From Dugong dugon (taxonomy: Eukaryota > Chordata > Mammalia > Sirenia > Dugongidae), in the NCBI GenBank assembly GCA_030035585.1, contig CM057460.1:132292714-132356713 (forward strand): a stretch of 64,000 nt of DNA. Reading direction: 5' to 3'. A program made the translations under genes and the position numbers. Position 1 is the first letter of the stretch, and each line of letters begins with the position of its first letter. Positions 1 through 11,447 of this stretch are shown one piece after another. The notes under the pieces were generated by a model. That model was not told the DNA's origin. It searched no databases and saw only the letters and a list, made by a program, of their open reading frames with translations.

Positions 1-243
1 AGTGAACAATACAGTGGCATTTAACCTAATAATAATTTTTGTAAGAACAGAGTTACTAAAGTCATCTATGTGTTGTCCTTTATAAAATATTGGCTATTCC
101 GTGCCCTTCTCCCAGAGCCCACAAGCATTTCTTTGGTGTATATTATCATTCAAATATAGTTCTTTATGTAGGAACCAAAGGTACTACACAGGCTTTGAGG
201 TGGAGGGAATGTCCTGGAAATGAAGAGTACATGGTGGGGAGTC
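1..243. other. Unique-looking non-coding DNA
   Basis: No repeat family, open frame with protein-like composition or regulatory signature is recognisable here. Confidence 0.5.
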
Positions 244-420
244 CAAAACCCATTGCGTCAAGTTGATTCTGACTCATAGCAACTGTATAGGACAGGTAGA
301 ATTGCCCCATAGGGTTTCCAAGGAGCAGCTGGTGGATTCAAACTTCTGACCTTTTGGTTAGCAGCTGAATGCATAACCACCAAGACATATGAGTTGGAAT
401 CAACTCGACAGCAACAAGTT
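244..420. mobile_element. AfroSINE, minus copy joined to a plus 3' tail
   Basis: Bases 244-381 are an AfroSINE in minus orientation. The tail complement comes first (AAAACCCATTGCGTCAAG), then the GGGTTTCCAAGGAGC block, the B-box region and TTAGCAGCTGAATGC. Directly after it, 389-420 reads in plus orientation as the same SINE's 3' end (GAGTTGGAATCAACTCGAC). Both parts contain the 3' tail, so simple twin-primed 5' inversion does not explain it. Two insertions or an inverted template switch are more likely. Confidence 0.85.
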
Positions 421-1359
421 GGGGAGTAGTAGGAGATTAAGCTGAAATTTTGGCTAAACTAAAATCATAAGGGGCCATTTATGTCATGTTAGGTAACTGG
501 GACCATTTCTGGTAGTTAATTGAAAGTTTATAGGCAGATTAGCTCTTTAGAAAACCACTCTGGCTTTACCGTGCAAGATGGTTCAGAGGAAGCAAGACTG
601 AAAACATGTGGACCAGTCAGGGATCTACTTTGATAGCTCAGGTGAGAAATGATGAGACCAAAACTCTGGGAGGGGGTTGCAAAGGAGTGGGCAGATTTAA
701 AAAAAAAAAAGTTAAGATATAGAAAACAAATAGAACTTACAACTAACAGGCTGCAAATCTGTGCATGTTAAACATTTTGGTTGCTAAGGAAATGGTCTCT
801 TTGTGTTATACACTATATGTGAAAGACACCAGGCTCATTACAAATTTTGATTTAAAATAGCATGAATTTAAAAGACCAAGGATATAGCACATTAATTCTT
901 TAATAAATGCTCAAATCTGAGGTCTCAAAATCCTATTAAATTTTAGCCTTTGTGGGGAGAGCTTATTGTTGTATTGTTACTATCCAGTCCTTGCCTTTAT
1001 TTTGATAGATTTGGTTTAATAAAATTATTGATATACGGAAAGGCCATGTCACAGAAATCTGTAATTGGTGCTGCTTTTGAAGGCACAGTGACTGGCTGCA
1101 CTGAAAATGAGTAGAATCAATCTACTTTCTTTCTTAAATTAACACTGTTTTTATCATGCAATATTCACCTTCCTTCTTCTGTTTTGGTAAAACGGACATC
1201 CTTTTCTTTTGAGGATCATGATGACAAATGAAATGTAAGTTTCATGCTTTACACCCAAAAGAAGGGTGGGGAAGCAGTGAGTAGATTATTGGAACACCAG
1301 GTGTGATTCCTTGGGGGAAGAAGGATTTTTTTCACTTTATCTCCTTCCTGGGAACGTAT
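421..1359. other. Unique-looking non-coding DNA
   Basis: There is an A run at about 699-710. The part around 530-660 has the flavour of an old interspersed repeat, but I cannot assign a family. No gene is seen. Confidence 0.45.
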
Positions 1360-1749
1360 TTGTTGTTGTTGTTAGGTGCTGTTGAGTTGGTTCCAAGTCA
1401 TAGTGACCCTGTGTACCACAGAACGAAAAGCTGCCCGGTCCTGTGTAATCCTCACAGTCGTTGTTATGCTTGAGCCCATTGTTGCAGCCACTGTATCAAT
1501 CCATCTCGCTGAGGGTTTTTCTCTTTTTCAGTGACCCTGTATTTTACTAAGCATGATGTCCTTCTCCAGGGATTGATCGCTCCTGACAACATGTCCAAAG
1601 TATGTAAGCCGTAGTCTCTCCATCCTTGCTTCTAAGGAGCATTCTGGTTGTACTTCTTCCAAGACAGATTTGTTCACTCTTTTGCCAGTCTATGGTATAT
1701 TCAATATTCTTTCACAACACTACAATTCAAAGGTTTCAATTCTTCAGTG
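1360..1749 (-). mobile_element. RTE-clade LINE, 3' terminal fragment
   Basis: This is a 5'-truncated RTE LINE. On the plus strand it begins with a (TTG)n run and TTAGGTGCTGTTGAG. Read on the minus strand it encodes the decayed C-terminus of the RTE ORF after the reverse transcriptase. It aligns over its whole length with the left end of the near-complete copy at 33052 and with the fragment at 25365. The similarity stops near 1749, just before the old L1 begins. Confidence 0.85.
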
Positions 1750-1756
1750 AAAATTG

Positions 1757-3106
1757 GTGCTCAATTGGCACCATGTGGGTCAAAAAACTCTGGGGAGAAA
1801 CTCTCTCCCACTTACCTGCCTCCTTCCCACACTGCACCAGGTCCAGGGCCAGCTTCAGTGATTGCCATATCCCCCTGGCTGGAAGTGGGACCCATCGCAC
1901 ACCGTGAGCCATTCTCCTGGACTTGGAGAGGGAAGAAATTAACAGACAGGAGAAAATAACCTGCCAGATACCCTAAGCCAGGAACTCAGGGCAGGCACAG
2001 CTCCTCTACCTAGGCACAGGCATAAAGGGTCCATGGACTTTGTATGCCTTTCACCCATGCATAGACCTGTGTGGGCTCATTTCAACAGCATAGGCCCTCA
2101 TTAGCACAATACAACAGGGTATACACCTGAAGCCTAACTTCAACTGTATCAGCTATATGGTGAAGTAGCAGGTCCATGACATTTGACACTGCTCTGCTCA
2201 TTAAGCATGGTTCTCACCTGCCCACATCAGGGGCCTGAGGACTGGTGGTTCCACCCTTGCCTCCTAGCCACCTGAAACAGGGGTCCAAGAATAAGTAGTG
2301 TTTCCCAGTTCTTACAGCCAACAGCACTGGATGCCCATTGTCCAGCTGCAAAACCCACCCACCTATGCATTCTAGGGAACAGGGACAAGTTTTCCTCCAG
2401 GACACTCAGGGGCAGCTGTCAGCCCCCTGCTTTGCTCAGCACATGACCCCCTACTGCAGCCAGATACTTGTGCTTATTCCAATTAAACCTGCCTGTTTAG
2501 GACCATAGGTGAGAGCCTGCACCACACACTTGGTGACTGACTACCTGGACACCTGAGCTGAATCCATACAAGAAAAGTAAATGGACACCTTGGCTCACAT
2601 ACCTAGTAACAGATCTAACCACCTGGTCACAGGAAGATAGAACTTCAAAGGTGCCAATAATCAAACTAGCTCACACGGACAGCTTATCTGAGCATATCAA
2701 AATAAAACAAAACAAGAAACTAGGACACAGAAAGCAAATATAAAATAAATAAATATAATTACTTATTGATGGTCGGAGACAACAGTCAATATCAAATCAC
2801 ATAAAGAGGTAGATTAAGAAGGTGTCAGCAAACTCCCAAAACAAAGAATCAAGAAATTTTCTGGAGAGAAAGAACTTCTTGGAATTATCAGGGGTAGAAT
2901 ACAAAACATTAATATACAGAACTCTTTAAGATTTCAGGAAGCAGATCAGTCAAAATGCAGAACAAGCCAAGGAACACACAGACAAAGCAACAGAGCAACT
3001 TAAGAAGATAAAAGAGCATAATAACATATTTAACAGGCTGTAAGAATTCACAGAGAGAAAGCAAACAGAAATCCAGAAGATTAACAATAAAATTTCAAAA
3101 TTAGAG
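1757..3106 (+). mobile_element. Old full-length L1, piece 1 of 3 (5' UTR and start of ORF1)
   Basis: This is the 5' part of an old L1 that continues at 12661-13132 and 17667-23085. About 1757-2700 is a 5' UTR-like region that differs from the 5' UTR of the younger family here. From about 2780 the plus strand becomes A-rich and encodes a broken heptad-like stretch typical of the ORF1 coiled coil, with no open frame left. The piece ends in a sequence that recurs in altered form at 12661, which marks the duplication made by element 1. The exact 5' boundary is inferred from the end of the RTE fragment; I found no duplication flanking the old element itself. Confidence 0.75.
3089..3105. repeat. 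Left target-site duplication of element 1
   Basis: AAAATTTCAAAATTAGA matches AAAATATTTCAGAATTAGA at 12661-12679 with a 2-base indel and one mismatch. It starts with AAAA in the element's sense orientation, as expected for L1 endonuclease cleavage at TT/AAAA-type sites. Confidence 0.85.
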
Positions 3107-3123
3107 ACTTCCGGCAAAATGCT
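3107..3123 (+). promoter_or_regulatory. ETS-like and degraded YY1-like motifs at the L1 5' end
   Basis: The element opens with ACTTCCGGCAAAATGCTGC. ACTTCCGG fits an ETS-factor site. The following AAAATGCTGC corresponds to AACATGGCGC in element 4, a YY1-type core, but is altered here. The shared start in independently inserted copies shows that the motif belongs to the element and not to the flanks. A promoter role is inferred from motif type and position. Confidence 0.5.
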
Positions 3124-3416
3124 GCTCTAGGCAGAAGCACCGCGCCGTCCCTCCACAACAAAGATTGGAAAAACTAAGCCAGAGAAAACAACAATCCTGA
3201 AACCCTAAAACATCAAATGAAGAAATAAAGAACTCAGCGAAGCACCAAATGGAGTGAGAAAACTGACAGAGAATGGAGAGCGAGGAGAGATTCATGCAGA
3301 GGTCCCCTAACAGCTAACGCAGCGTGGATTGCCATCTAGGACTCCTGTCAAAGACCAGCAAAGAGGAGTTATGAGAAAGCAGCTTCACAGAGCTTCCAGC
3401 AGGAGACAAAACAACA

Positions 3417-3963
3417 GGTAATTTGCGATATACGCTTTCCCACGCCCCACACTTCTTCACCCCCACTCGGTCTCCTATGCTTCCCACGGGCACAATCTCT
3501 TGTCAGGGAAGCACCAGCTGCTTGGATTCCACCCACGCAAATGGGCGGGCTCTCTGAGTGCCATTTGTTCACTGCTGGTGTTGCTTTTTTTCACTTCTTT
3601 GATTTCTTCCTTAACTCTCACCACCTCCCCCTCGTTTCGTTCAAATACCTGGCTCCGTGCGCCATCTTTGCTTCTTCCTGAGGGGTTGCAGAGCTCTGGT
3701 AATTTGTGATATATGCTTTCCCACTCCCTACCCTTCTTCACCCACACTCGGCTCCCTCTGCTTCCCGCGGACACCGTCTCTTGTCTGAGAAAAACCAGCC
3801 CACACTAGCTGTCTGTCTGAGTGTCATTTGTTGGCTACTAGTGTTGCTTTTTTTTTCTGCTTCTTTTGAGTTCTTCCTTACCTCTCACCACCTCCCGCTC
3901 CTTTTGCTCAAATATCTGGCTCTGTGCACCATCTTTGCTTCTTCCTGAAGGGCTGTGGAGCTC
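3417..3963 (+). repeat. Tandem duplication inside the 5' UTR of L1 element 1
   Basis: Two head-to-tail units. Unit 1 is 3417-3697 and begins GGTAATTTGCGATATACGC. Unit 2 is 3698-3963 and begins GGTAATTTGTGATATATGC. Each runs through the 'TTTCCCAC...CTTCACCC', 'CATTTGTT.ctg.TGGTGTTGC' and 'CTTTGCTTCTTCCTGA' landmarks. Elements 2, 3 and 4 have one such unit each (about 13446-13740, 37694-37975, and 62484-62727 on minus). Confidence 0.85.
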
Positions 3964-5047
3964 CATTCAAGTGTGGAGCTGCTGCCTGGTCTGGGCTGCT
4001 GTGCTGGTAGGATCCCGGGGCTTTTGTTTGTTAGTTTGTATTGAATTGATTGTTGGTTTTGTTTTCCTTTTCTTGAGTTGGGAGCCCTTTCTGGTCAGGC
4101 GGTGCTGCGTGGCAAGGAGAATTCCCACTCAGCTTGCACAGAAGTGCAGACGGATCCCTGAGCGCATTTCTTTTTTTGGTGATTTTTTTTTTTCTGTTTT
4201 CTTGGGGGGGGCTTTCTTGTTTTTTTTTTTTTTTAATTTGTTTTATTTTCCCTCTTTTTATCTTTCTGTCTTTCTTCATTGCTCAGTTTCTTGTCTCTCT
4301 ATATTTTCCTTCTCTTTCTGTTCCCTGAATACCTGGCATTGTATAGCTCTACGCCTTCTAGCTAGGCTGTACTGCAACACCTGAGAGCAACTTCCCCTGA
4401 CCTCATAGTAGCACCAGTGGGATCCCTGAGAAATTTGTGGTTCTTTAACCTTTCTGATTTTTATTTATTCATTCTTTTCTTTTCTTCTTCTTCCCCTATC
4501 TTTTTTGCTCCATTTCATAGTCTCTCATCACTCCACTCCAACAGCAAGTTGCCTGAGCATTCTTTTTTGTTTGTTTGTATGTTTTTGTCTCCTGTTCCTC
4601 TCTCTTCTCTCCCATATCCATCTTAGCACTGCACATAACAGTCTCACCACTGCATCCTGCTTACCTGCACCGTACGCTTGACATCACACTGCCAAGCAGC
4701 ACAGGCACGGACTATTGGAACCTACCCCGCACTAAATACCTATCCGCTCTGGTGGCTGAAGTAAGTGCCAAAAACAACCTGTCCCATTAACTCCTCTTCA
4801 GCTAGACCTGCCCTGCCATAAAATATATGATTGAATAACCCTGCCAATTGGAGAAGGAGGTGAAAAGTATAGTGCCTACAAACAAGCAGACAAAAAAGAA
4901 ACACATAGTCTGCCTGCTTAGACATAGTCAAACTTAAAAAAAATGGGACAAAACAAACAAATCTACCATCAATAAACGAGAAAAATATCTACTGAATGCC
5001 CCGAAGACAGCAGACAATATCAAAACATTCAAAAAAAACAGGACAGG

Positions 5048-6048
5048 ATGGTTCCAGTAGGCATCCAAAATAAAACACCAGATGACCCTCCAGTGGAACA
5101 AAATGCACTAGAACTACCTGATAGGGAATTCAAATCTCTAATACTCAGAATTCTCCAAGAGCTGAGGCAAAAAGCTGACAAACATGAGAAAAAAAAAAAA
5201 TAGACAAATTCATGGAAAATACAGACAAAAAATTGGAAGAATTCAGGAAAATAATGCAGGAACAAACAGCCAACTAAATTCACAACTAGTAATTATACAA
5301 AGACAACAATTAGAAATCCAAAAGGTAAACAACAAGATTTCAGAAATGGACAGTGTCATAGAAGGACTGAGAAGCAAATATGAAATGGTGGAAGACAGGA
5401 TCAGTGGAATTGAAGACAAACACTTGGATACAAATCTGTTTCAGGAAAACTGAGAAAAAAGAACAAAGAAAAATGAAGAGACCCTGAGAGTTATGTGGGA
5501 TACAATCAAAAGCAAAAATCTGCCAGTGATTGGAATTCCAGAACAGGGGGAGAAAACAGAAAACACAGAGAGGATCATTGAAGAACTGCTGACAGAAAAC
5601 TTCCCCAATATCATGAAAGAAGAAAAGCTGGCCATCCAAGGAGCTCAAAAAACCCCATATAGGAGAGACCCCAAAAGAAAATCACTAAGCCATATCATAA
5701 TCACACTCAACAAATCCAAAGACAAACAAAGAATCCTGAGAGCAGCTCATGAAAAACAAGAAATCACATACAGAGGAGAAACAATAAGCCTAAGATCAGA
5801 TAATCCGGCAGAAACCATGCAGGCAAGAAGGCAATGAGATGATATATATAAAATCTTGAAAGAAAAAAATTGCCATCCAAGAATAATATATCCTGCAAAA
5901 CTCTCATTCAAATTTGATGGTGAAATTAGGTCATTTCCAGATAAACAGAAATTAAAGGCGTATGTAAAAGTTAAACCAAAATTACAAGAATTATTAAAGG
6001 GAGTTCTTCGATCTGGGGACAAACAGCTTCAGCTCACAGGCAGAATCC
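5048..6048 (+). pseudogene. L1 ORF1 (RNA-binding chaperone protein), broken copy
   Basis: ORF1 proteins trimerise through a coiled coil and coat L1 RNA with an RRM and a C-terminal domain. The start at ATG 5048 matches the intact start of element 3 (MVPVG...). A run of A's at about 5188-5199 shifts the frame, so most of the protein lies in the frame of 5184. In-frame TGA stops follow at 5451-5453 and 5835-5837. The RRM-like part with an IGIPEQGEKTENTERIIEE motif and the C-terminal part with ETISLRSDNPAETMQARRQ are readable. The normal stop after LTGRI is lost (CAG in place of TAA at 6049), giving readthrough to 6158. It cannot make a full protein. Confidence 0.9.
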
Positions 6049-6452
6049 AGGACGCAGGATCGTACCAGCCAGATACTAATCTAGGAAATGAACTCTCAAG
6101 GACTATCCAACACCAAAAGAAATACAACAGGGAATCAGAGCAATTAATCAGTAAATGAAAATATCAAAACAATAAAAGAGGGAGTAAACGGCATATGTAT
6201 AGAATCTTCTAATGGAGAGGAAGGCCATGCGATGCCAAGTAATGGTAGACTGTATCAAACTTAGAAAAATAAGGGTAAAATTCATGGTAACCACAAAGAA
6301 AGTTAACAAACATATTCATAAAAAAAGAGGAAAAACATAAAATCTCAGCAAAAACAAAAGAAATGAAAAAAAATCCACAAACAAAAGTAACTCAGCACAA
6401 GAGATTAAGAAGAACAAAGAAAACTTCAGCACCACAAAAAAAGCACTACAAA

Positions 6453-9400
6453 ATGACAGCAACAAACTCACATCTATCAATAATTACACTGAATGTAAAT
6501 GGACCCAAGCCACCCATAAAGAGATGGAGAGTGACAGAATGGATAAGAAAACGGGATCCATCAATACGCTGTCTACAAGAGACACACCTTAGAAACAAAG
6601 ATGTGAATTTATTAAAAGTCAAAGGTTGGAAAAAAATATATCAAGCTAACAACTACCAAAAAACAGCAGGAGTGGCAATTCTAATCTCAGATAAAATAGA
6701 CTTTAAAACAAAATCTACCATTAAAGACAAAGAAGGACACTATATAATGATTAAGGGGACAATCCATCATGAAGACATAACCATAATAAACATCTACGCA
6801 CCCAATGAAAGGGCTCCAAAATACATAAAACAAACTCTAACAACACTGAAAAGAGAAATTGACAGTTCCACAATAATAGTAGGAGACTTCAACACACTAC
6901 TCTCAGTAAAGGACAGAACAACTAAGAAGAAACTCAGCAAAGATACAGAAGACCTAAAGGGCACAATCAGCCAACTTGACCTCAGAGACATATATAGAAC
7001 ATTCCATCCAACTGCTGCAAAGTACACATTCTTTTCCAACGCACATAGAACGTTCTCCAGAATAGACCACATCTTAGGCCACAGAGCAAACCTCAACAAG
7101 ATCCAAAACGTAGAGATAATTCAAAGTATCTTATCTGACCACAATGCCATCAAGGCAGAAATTAACAACAGAAAGATCAAGTAAAAAAAATCAATTACAT
7201 GGAAACTGAATAAATCCCTGCTTACACATCAATGGGTAATAGAAGAAATCAGAGATGGAATTAAAAAATTCCTAGAATCAAATGAGAATGAAAACACATC
7301 ATACCAAAAACTCTGGGACACAGCAAAGGCAGTCCTCAGAGGACAATTTATAGCAATAGATGCACATATCAAAAAAGGGAAAGGGACAAAATCAAAACAT
7401 TAACTACACAACTCAAACAAACAGAAAGAGAACAGCAAAAAAAGCCCACAACCACCGGAAGGAAGGAAATAGTAAAGATCAGAGCAGAAATAAATGAAAA
7501 AGAGAACAGAAAAACAACAGAAAGAATCAACAAAACCAAAAGTTGGTTCTTTGGAAGAATCAACAAAATTGACACACCACTGGCCAGATGGACAAAAGAA
7601 AAACAGGAGAGGACACAAATAACCCAAATAAGAAATGAAATGGGGGACATTACAACAGACCCAACTGAAATAAATAGGATTATAACAGAATATTATGAAA
7701 AACTATACTCCAACAAATTTGAAAACCTAAAGGAAATGGATAAATTTCTAAAAACACACGGTCTACCAAAACTACAAGAAAGTGATGATGAAATGTGAAC
7801 AGACCAACAAGAGAAGAGATTGAAAAGGTAATCAAATAATCCCAACCAAAAAAAGCCCTGGCCCAGATGGCTTCAATGGAGAATTCAACAAAACATTTAT
7901 AAAAGAGCTCGTACCAGTACTACTCAAGCTATTTCAGAGCACAGAAGAGGAAGAAACACTTAGAGACTCTTTCTGTGAAGCCAGCATAATGCTGATATCA
8001 AAAAGAGTCAAAGAGGTCACACGCACACAAAAAAAATTACAGACCAATATCTCTCATGAATATAGATGCCAAAATTCTCAACAAAATTCTAGCCAATAGA
8101 ATTCAGCATCATATCAAAAAAATAACACACCACGACCAAGTAGGATTCATACCAGGTATGCAAGGGTGGTTCAACATTAGAAAATCAATGAAAGTAATCC
8201 ACCACATAAAAAAAAAAAGAACGAAAATAATCACATGATCATCTCAATTGATGCAGAAAAGGCATTTGACAAAGTCCAACCCCCATTCCTGATAAAAGCT
8301 CTCAATAAAATAGGTATAGAAGGGAAATTTCTCAACATAATAAAGGGCATCTATGCAAAACCAATGGCCAACATCATTCTTAATGGAGAGAGGCTGAAAA
8401 CATTCCCCTTGAAAACAGGAACAAGACAAGGATGCCCTTTATCACCACTCCTATTTAACATTGTGCTGGAGGTTCTAGCTAGAGCAATAAAGCAAGAAAA
8501 AGAAATAAAGGGCATCCAAATTGGTAATGAAGAAGTTAAGCTGTCCCTGTTTGCAGATGATATGATACTATACATAGGAAACCCTAAAGACTCCACGAGA
8601 AATCTACTGGAACTAATAGAAAGATTCAGCAGAGTAGCAGGATACAAGATAAACATTAAAAAATCAGTTGGATTCTTATACACCAATAAGGAGAATGATG
8701 AAAAGGAAATCAGGAAAACAATACCATTTACAATAGACCCTAAAAAGATACAATACTTAGCAATAAATCTGACCAGGGATGTAAAAGAACTATACAAAGA
8801 AAACCACAAAACACTTCTGCATGAAACCCAAAGGGATCTACTTAAATTAAAAAACATACCATGCTCATGGATAGGTAGACTCAACTTTGGAAAATGACGA
8901 TTCTACCCAAAGCAATTTACAAATACAACACAATCCCGATCCAAATACCAACAACATTCTTCAAAGAGATGGAAAAACTAATCATTAACTTTATATGGAA
9001 AAAGAAGAATCCCCGAATAAGTAAATCACTACTGAAGAAGAAGAATAAAGTTGGAGGACTCACACTACCTGACTTCAGAACCTACTATACAGCTACTGTA
9101 GTCAAAGCAGCCTGGTACTGCTACAACAGATACATTGACCAATGGAACAGAATTGAGAACCCCGATGTAAATCCATCCAACTACGGTCACCTGATCTTTG
9201 ACAAAGGCTCAAAGTCCATCAAATGGGGAAAAGACAGTCTTTTTAACAAATGGTGCTGGCAAAACTGTATATCCGTCTGCAAAAAAATGAGACAGAACCC
9301 ATACCTCACGCTGTATACAAAAACTACTTCAAAATGGATCAAAGACCTGAATATAAAGCCTAAAAGTATAAGGTTCATAGAAGAAAAAATAGGACCAACA

Positions 9401-10273
9401 CTTCAGGCCTTAATATGCGGTATTAACAGGATACAAACCATAACTATCAATGCACAAACCCCAAAAGATAAGCTAGATAACTGGGATCTTCTAAAAATCA
9501 AACAGCTATGCTCTTCAAAAGACTTCACCAAAAGAATAAAAAGAGAACCTACAGATTGAGAAAAAATTTTTGGACAGAACAAGTCAGACAAATGTCTAAT
9601 GTCCTTAACCTACAAGAAAATCCAACACCTCTACAACAAAAAGACAAATAATCCTATTAAACAATGGGCAAAGGAAATGAACAGACACTTCACCAAAGAA
9701 GACATTCAAATGGCCAACAGACACGTGAGGAAATGCTCGTGATCACTAGCCATTTGAGAAATGCAAATTCAAACCACAATGAGATACCATCTCACCCTGG
9801 CTTTACTGGCACGAATCAAAAACTCTGGAAATCACAAATTTTGGAGGGGCTGTGGGGAGACCAGCACTCTTATGCACTGCTGGTGGGAATGCAAAGTGAT
9901 ACAACCATTTTGGAAAATGATATGGCGCTTCCTCAGAAAGCTAGAAATAGACATACCATTCGATCCCACAATTCCACTCCTAGGAATATATCCTAGAGAA
10001 CTAAGAGTCGTCACTCGAATAGACATATGCACACCTATGTTCATGGCAGCATTGTTCACAATAGCAAAACGATGGAAACAACGTAGATGCCCATCAGCAG
10101 ATGAATGGATAAATATACTATGGTACATACACACAAAGGAGTACTACGCAACGAGAAAGAACAGCAATGAATCTGTGAACCATCTCATAACATGGATGAA
10201 ACTGGAGGACATTATGCTGAGTGAAATAAGTCAATCACAAAAGGACAAATATTGTATGAGACCTCTATTGTAA
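6453..10273 (+). pseudogene. L1 ORF2 (endonuclease and reverse transcriptase), broken copy
   Basis: ORF2 nicks target DNA and copies L1 RNA into it. From ATG 6453 an uninterrupted 243-residue stretch covers the whole apurinic-type endonuclease domain. The catalytic positions known from human L1 are present at the same numbers: N14, E43, Y115, D145, N147, D205, D229 and H230. A stop at 7182-7184 (codon 244) ends it. Reverse transcriptase follows in other frames: motif A (IDAEKAFDK) near 8250, motif B ([13 protein letters not shown]) near 8425, and FADD at 8550-8561 in a 220-residue open stretch (8235-8897). Further pieces run 8894-9559 and 9761-10273, ending in the family's terminal MRPLL and TAA. 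There are at least four frameshifts. Confidence 0.93.
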
Positions 10274-10325
10274 AAACCCATGAAAAACTTCACACATAAA
10301 CTGTAAAAATCTTTGTTGGTTGCCA

Positions 10326-10346
10326 GGGATGGGAGGGGTGTGGGGG
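10326..10346 (+). repeat. G-rich tract in the L1 3' UTR (possible G-quadruplex)
   Basis: Four G runs in GGGATGGGAGGGGTGTGGGGG lie about 50 bp after the ORF2 stop. Equivalent tracts occur in the other copies (about 11530, 16440, 44363, and near 56080 on minus) and in the old L1 at 22138. A G-rich 3' UTR tract is a known trait of mammalian L1s. Folding is inferred from the pattern. Confidence 0.6.
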
Positions 10347-11447
10347 AAAATACTAAATAGGTAATAGGTAAGTGGTATCTTGGGTGAAGGGTGAGACAGT
10401 ACACAATACAGGGGAAACTAGCACAACTTGGACAAGGAAAGGTCATGGAAGCCCCATAGACACATCCAAACTCCCTGAGGGTCTGAATTGCTGGGCTGAG
10501 GGCTGTGGGGACCATGGTCTCGGGGAACATCTAGCTTAATTGGCACAACACAGATTATAAAGACAATGTTCTACATTCTACCTTGGTGAGTAGTGTCTGG
10601 GGTATTGAAAGCCTGTGAGCGGCCATCTATGATACCCCACTGGTCTCATCCCTTCGGGAGCAAGGGAGAATGAAGAGAATAGGATACAATGAAAAGATTA
10701 GTCCAAAGGACTAATGGTCCACAGCTACCAAGGCCTCCACCGGACTGAGTCTAGTACAGCTAGATGGTGCCCAGTACCATCACTGACTGCTCTGACTGGG
10801 ATCACAACAGCGATTTCTGGTCAGAGCTGAAGAAGGATGTAGAAGATAATTCTAACTCAGAAAAAAAAGACCAGATTTACTGGCCTAAAGGAGACTGGAG
10901 AAAGCCCGAGAGTATGGCCCCCAGACACCCTTTTAGCTCAGTGGTGAAGTTATCTGTGGGGTTCACCATTCAGCCTGGGAGTGGACCGCTCCGTAAAACC
11001 AAATGACACTAACGAGGTACAGGAGTCCAGTGACAAGGGCCAGAAGACAGAAGGGGACAAGGAAGCTGGTGATAGGGAACCCAAGGTTGAGTAAGGTTAT
11101 TGTTGATGTGTTGTGAGATTCTTAACCATTGTCATAGGGCAACATTTGTGGTAACTGTTAAATGAGAAACTCTTTTGTTCTGTAAGCCTTCATCTTAAGT
11201 GAGAATAACAGCACAATTGGAGGAGCGTAGTCAATGTCACTGAACTGTGCATGTAGAATTTTTGAAATGGTGTATCTTTGGCTATGTGTATTTAAAAAAA
11301 AAAAATGGTTGAGAAGTTAGAAGGTTGACATGTTGTGAGGTTGTTAACCAATGTCAGAATACAATATGTGGACAACTGTTTCTTGAGAAACTATTTGTTC
11401 TGTAAGCCTTCACCTGAAGTACAATAAAAAAATAAAATTAAAAAAAA

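Larger units (their letters stand above)
3107..11447 (+). mobile_element. L1 element 1, full length, younger family
   Basis: An 8.3-kb non-LTR retrotransposon in plus orientation. Its parts are a 5' UTR of about 1.94 kb (3107-5047), ORF1 (5048-6048), a spacer of about 0.4 kb, ORF2 (6453-10273), and a 3' UTR of about 1.17 kb ending with AATAAA at 11423-11428 and an A-rich tail. It lies inside ORF1 of an older L1, with degraded duplications at 3089 and 12661; the right copy lies beyond the extra copy 1b. Both ORFs carry stops and frameshifts, so it should not be autonomously active. Its 5' UTR is about 280 bp longer than in the sister elements because of a tandem duplication. Confidence 0.93.

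Noticed and set aside
3866-4384. A 172-residue hydrophobic open stretch
   Set aside because: It has the same origin, the T-rich L1 5' UTR of element 1.
8351-8884. A 177-residue minus-strand open stretch
   Set aside because: It is the reverse-strand shadow of the ORF2 reverse transcriptase region.
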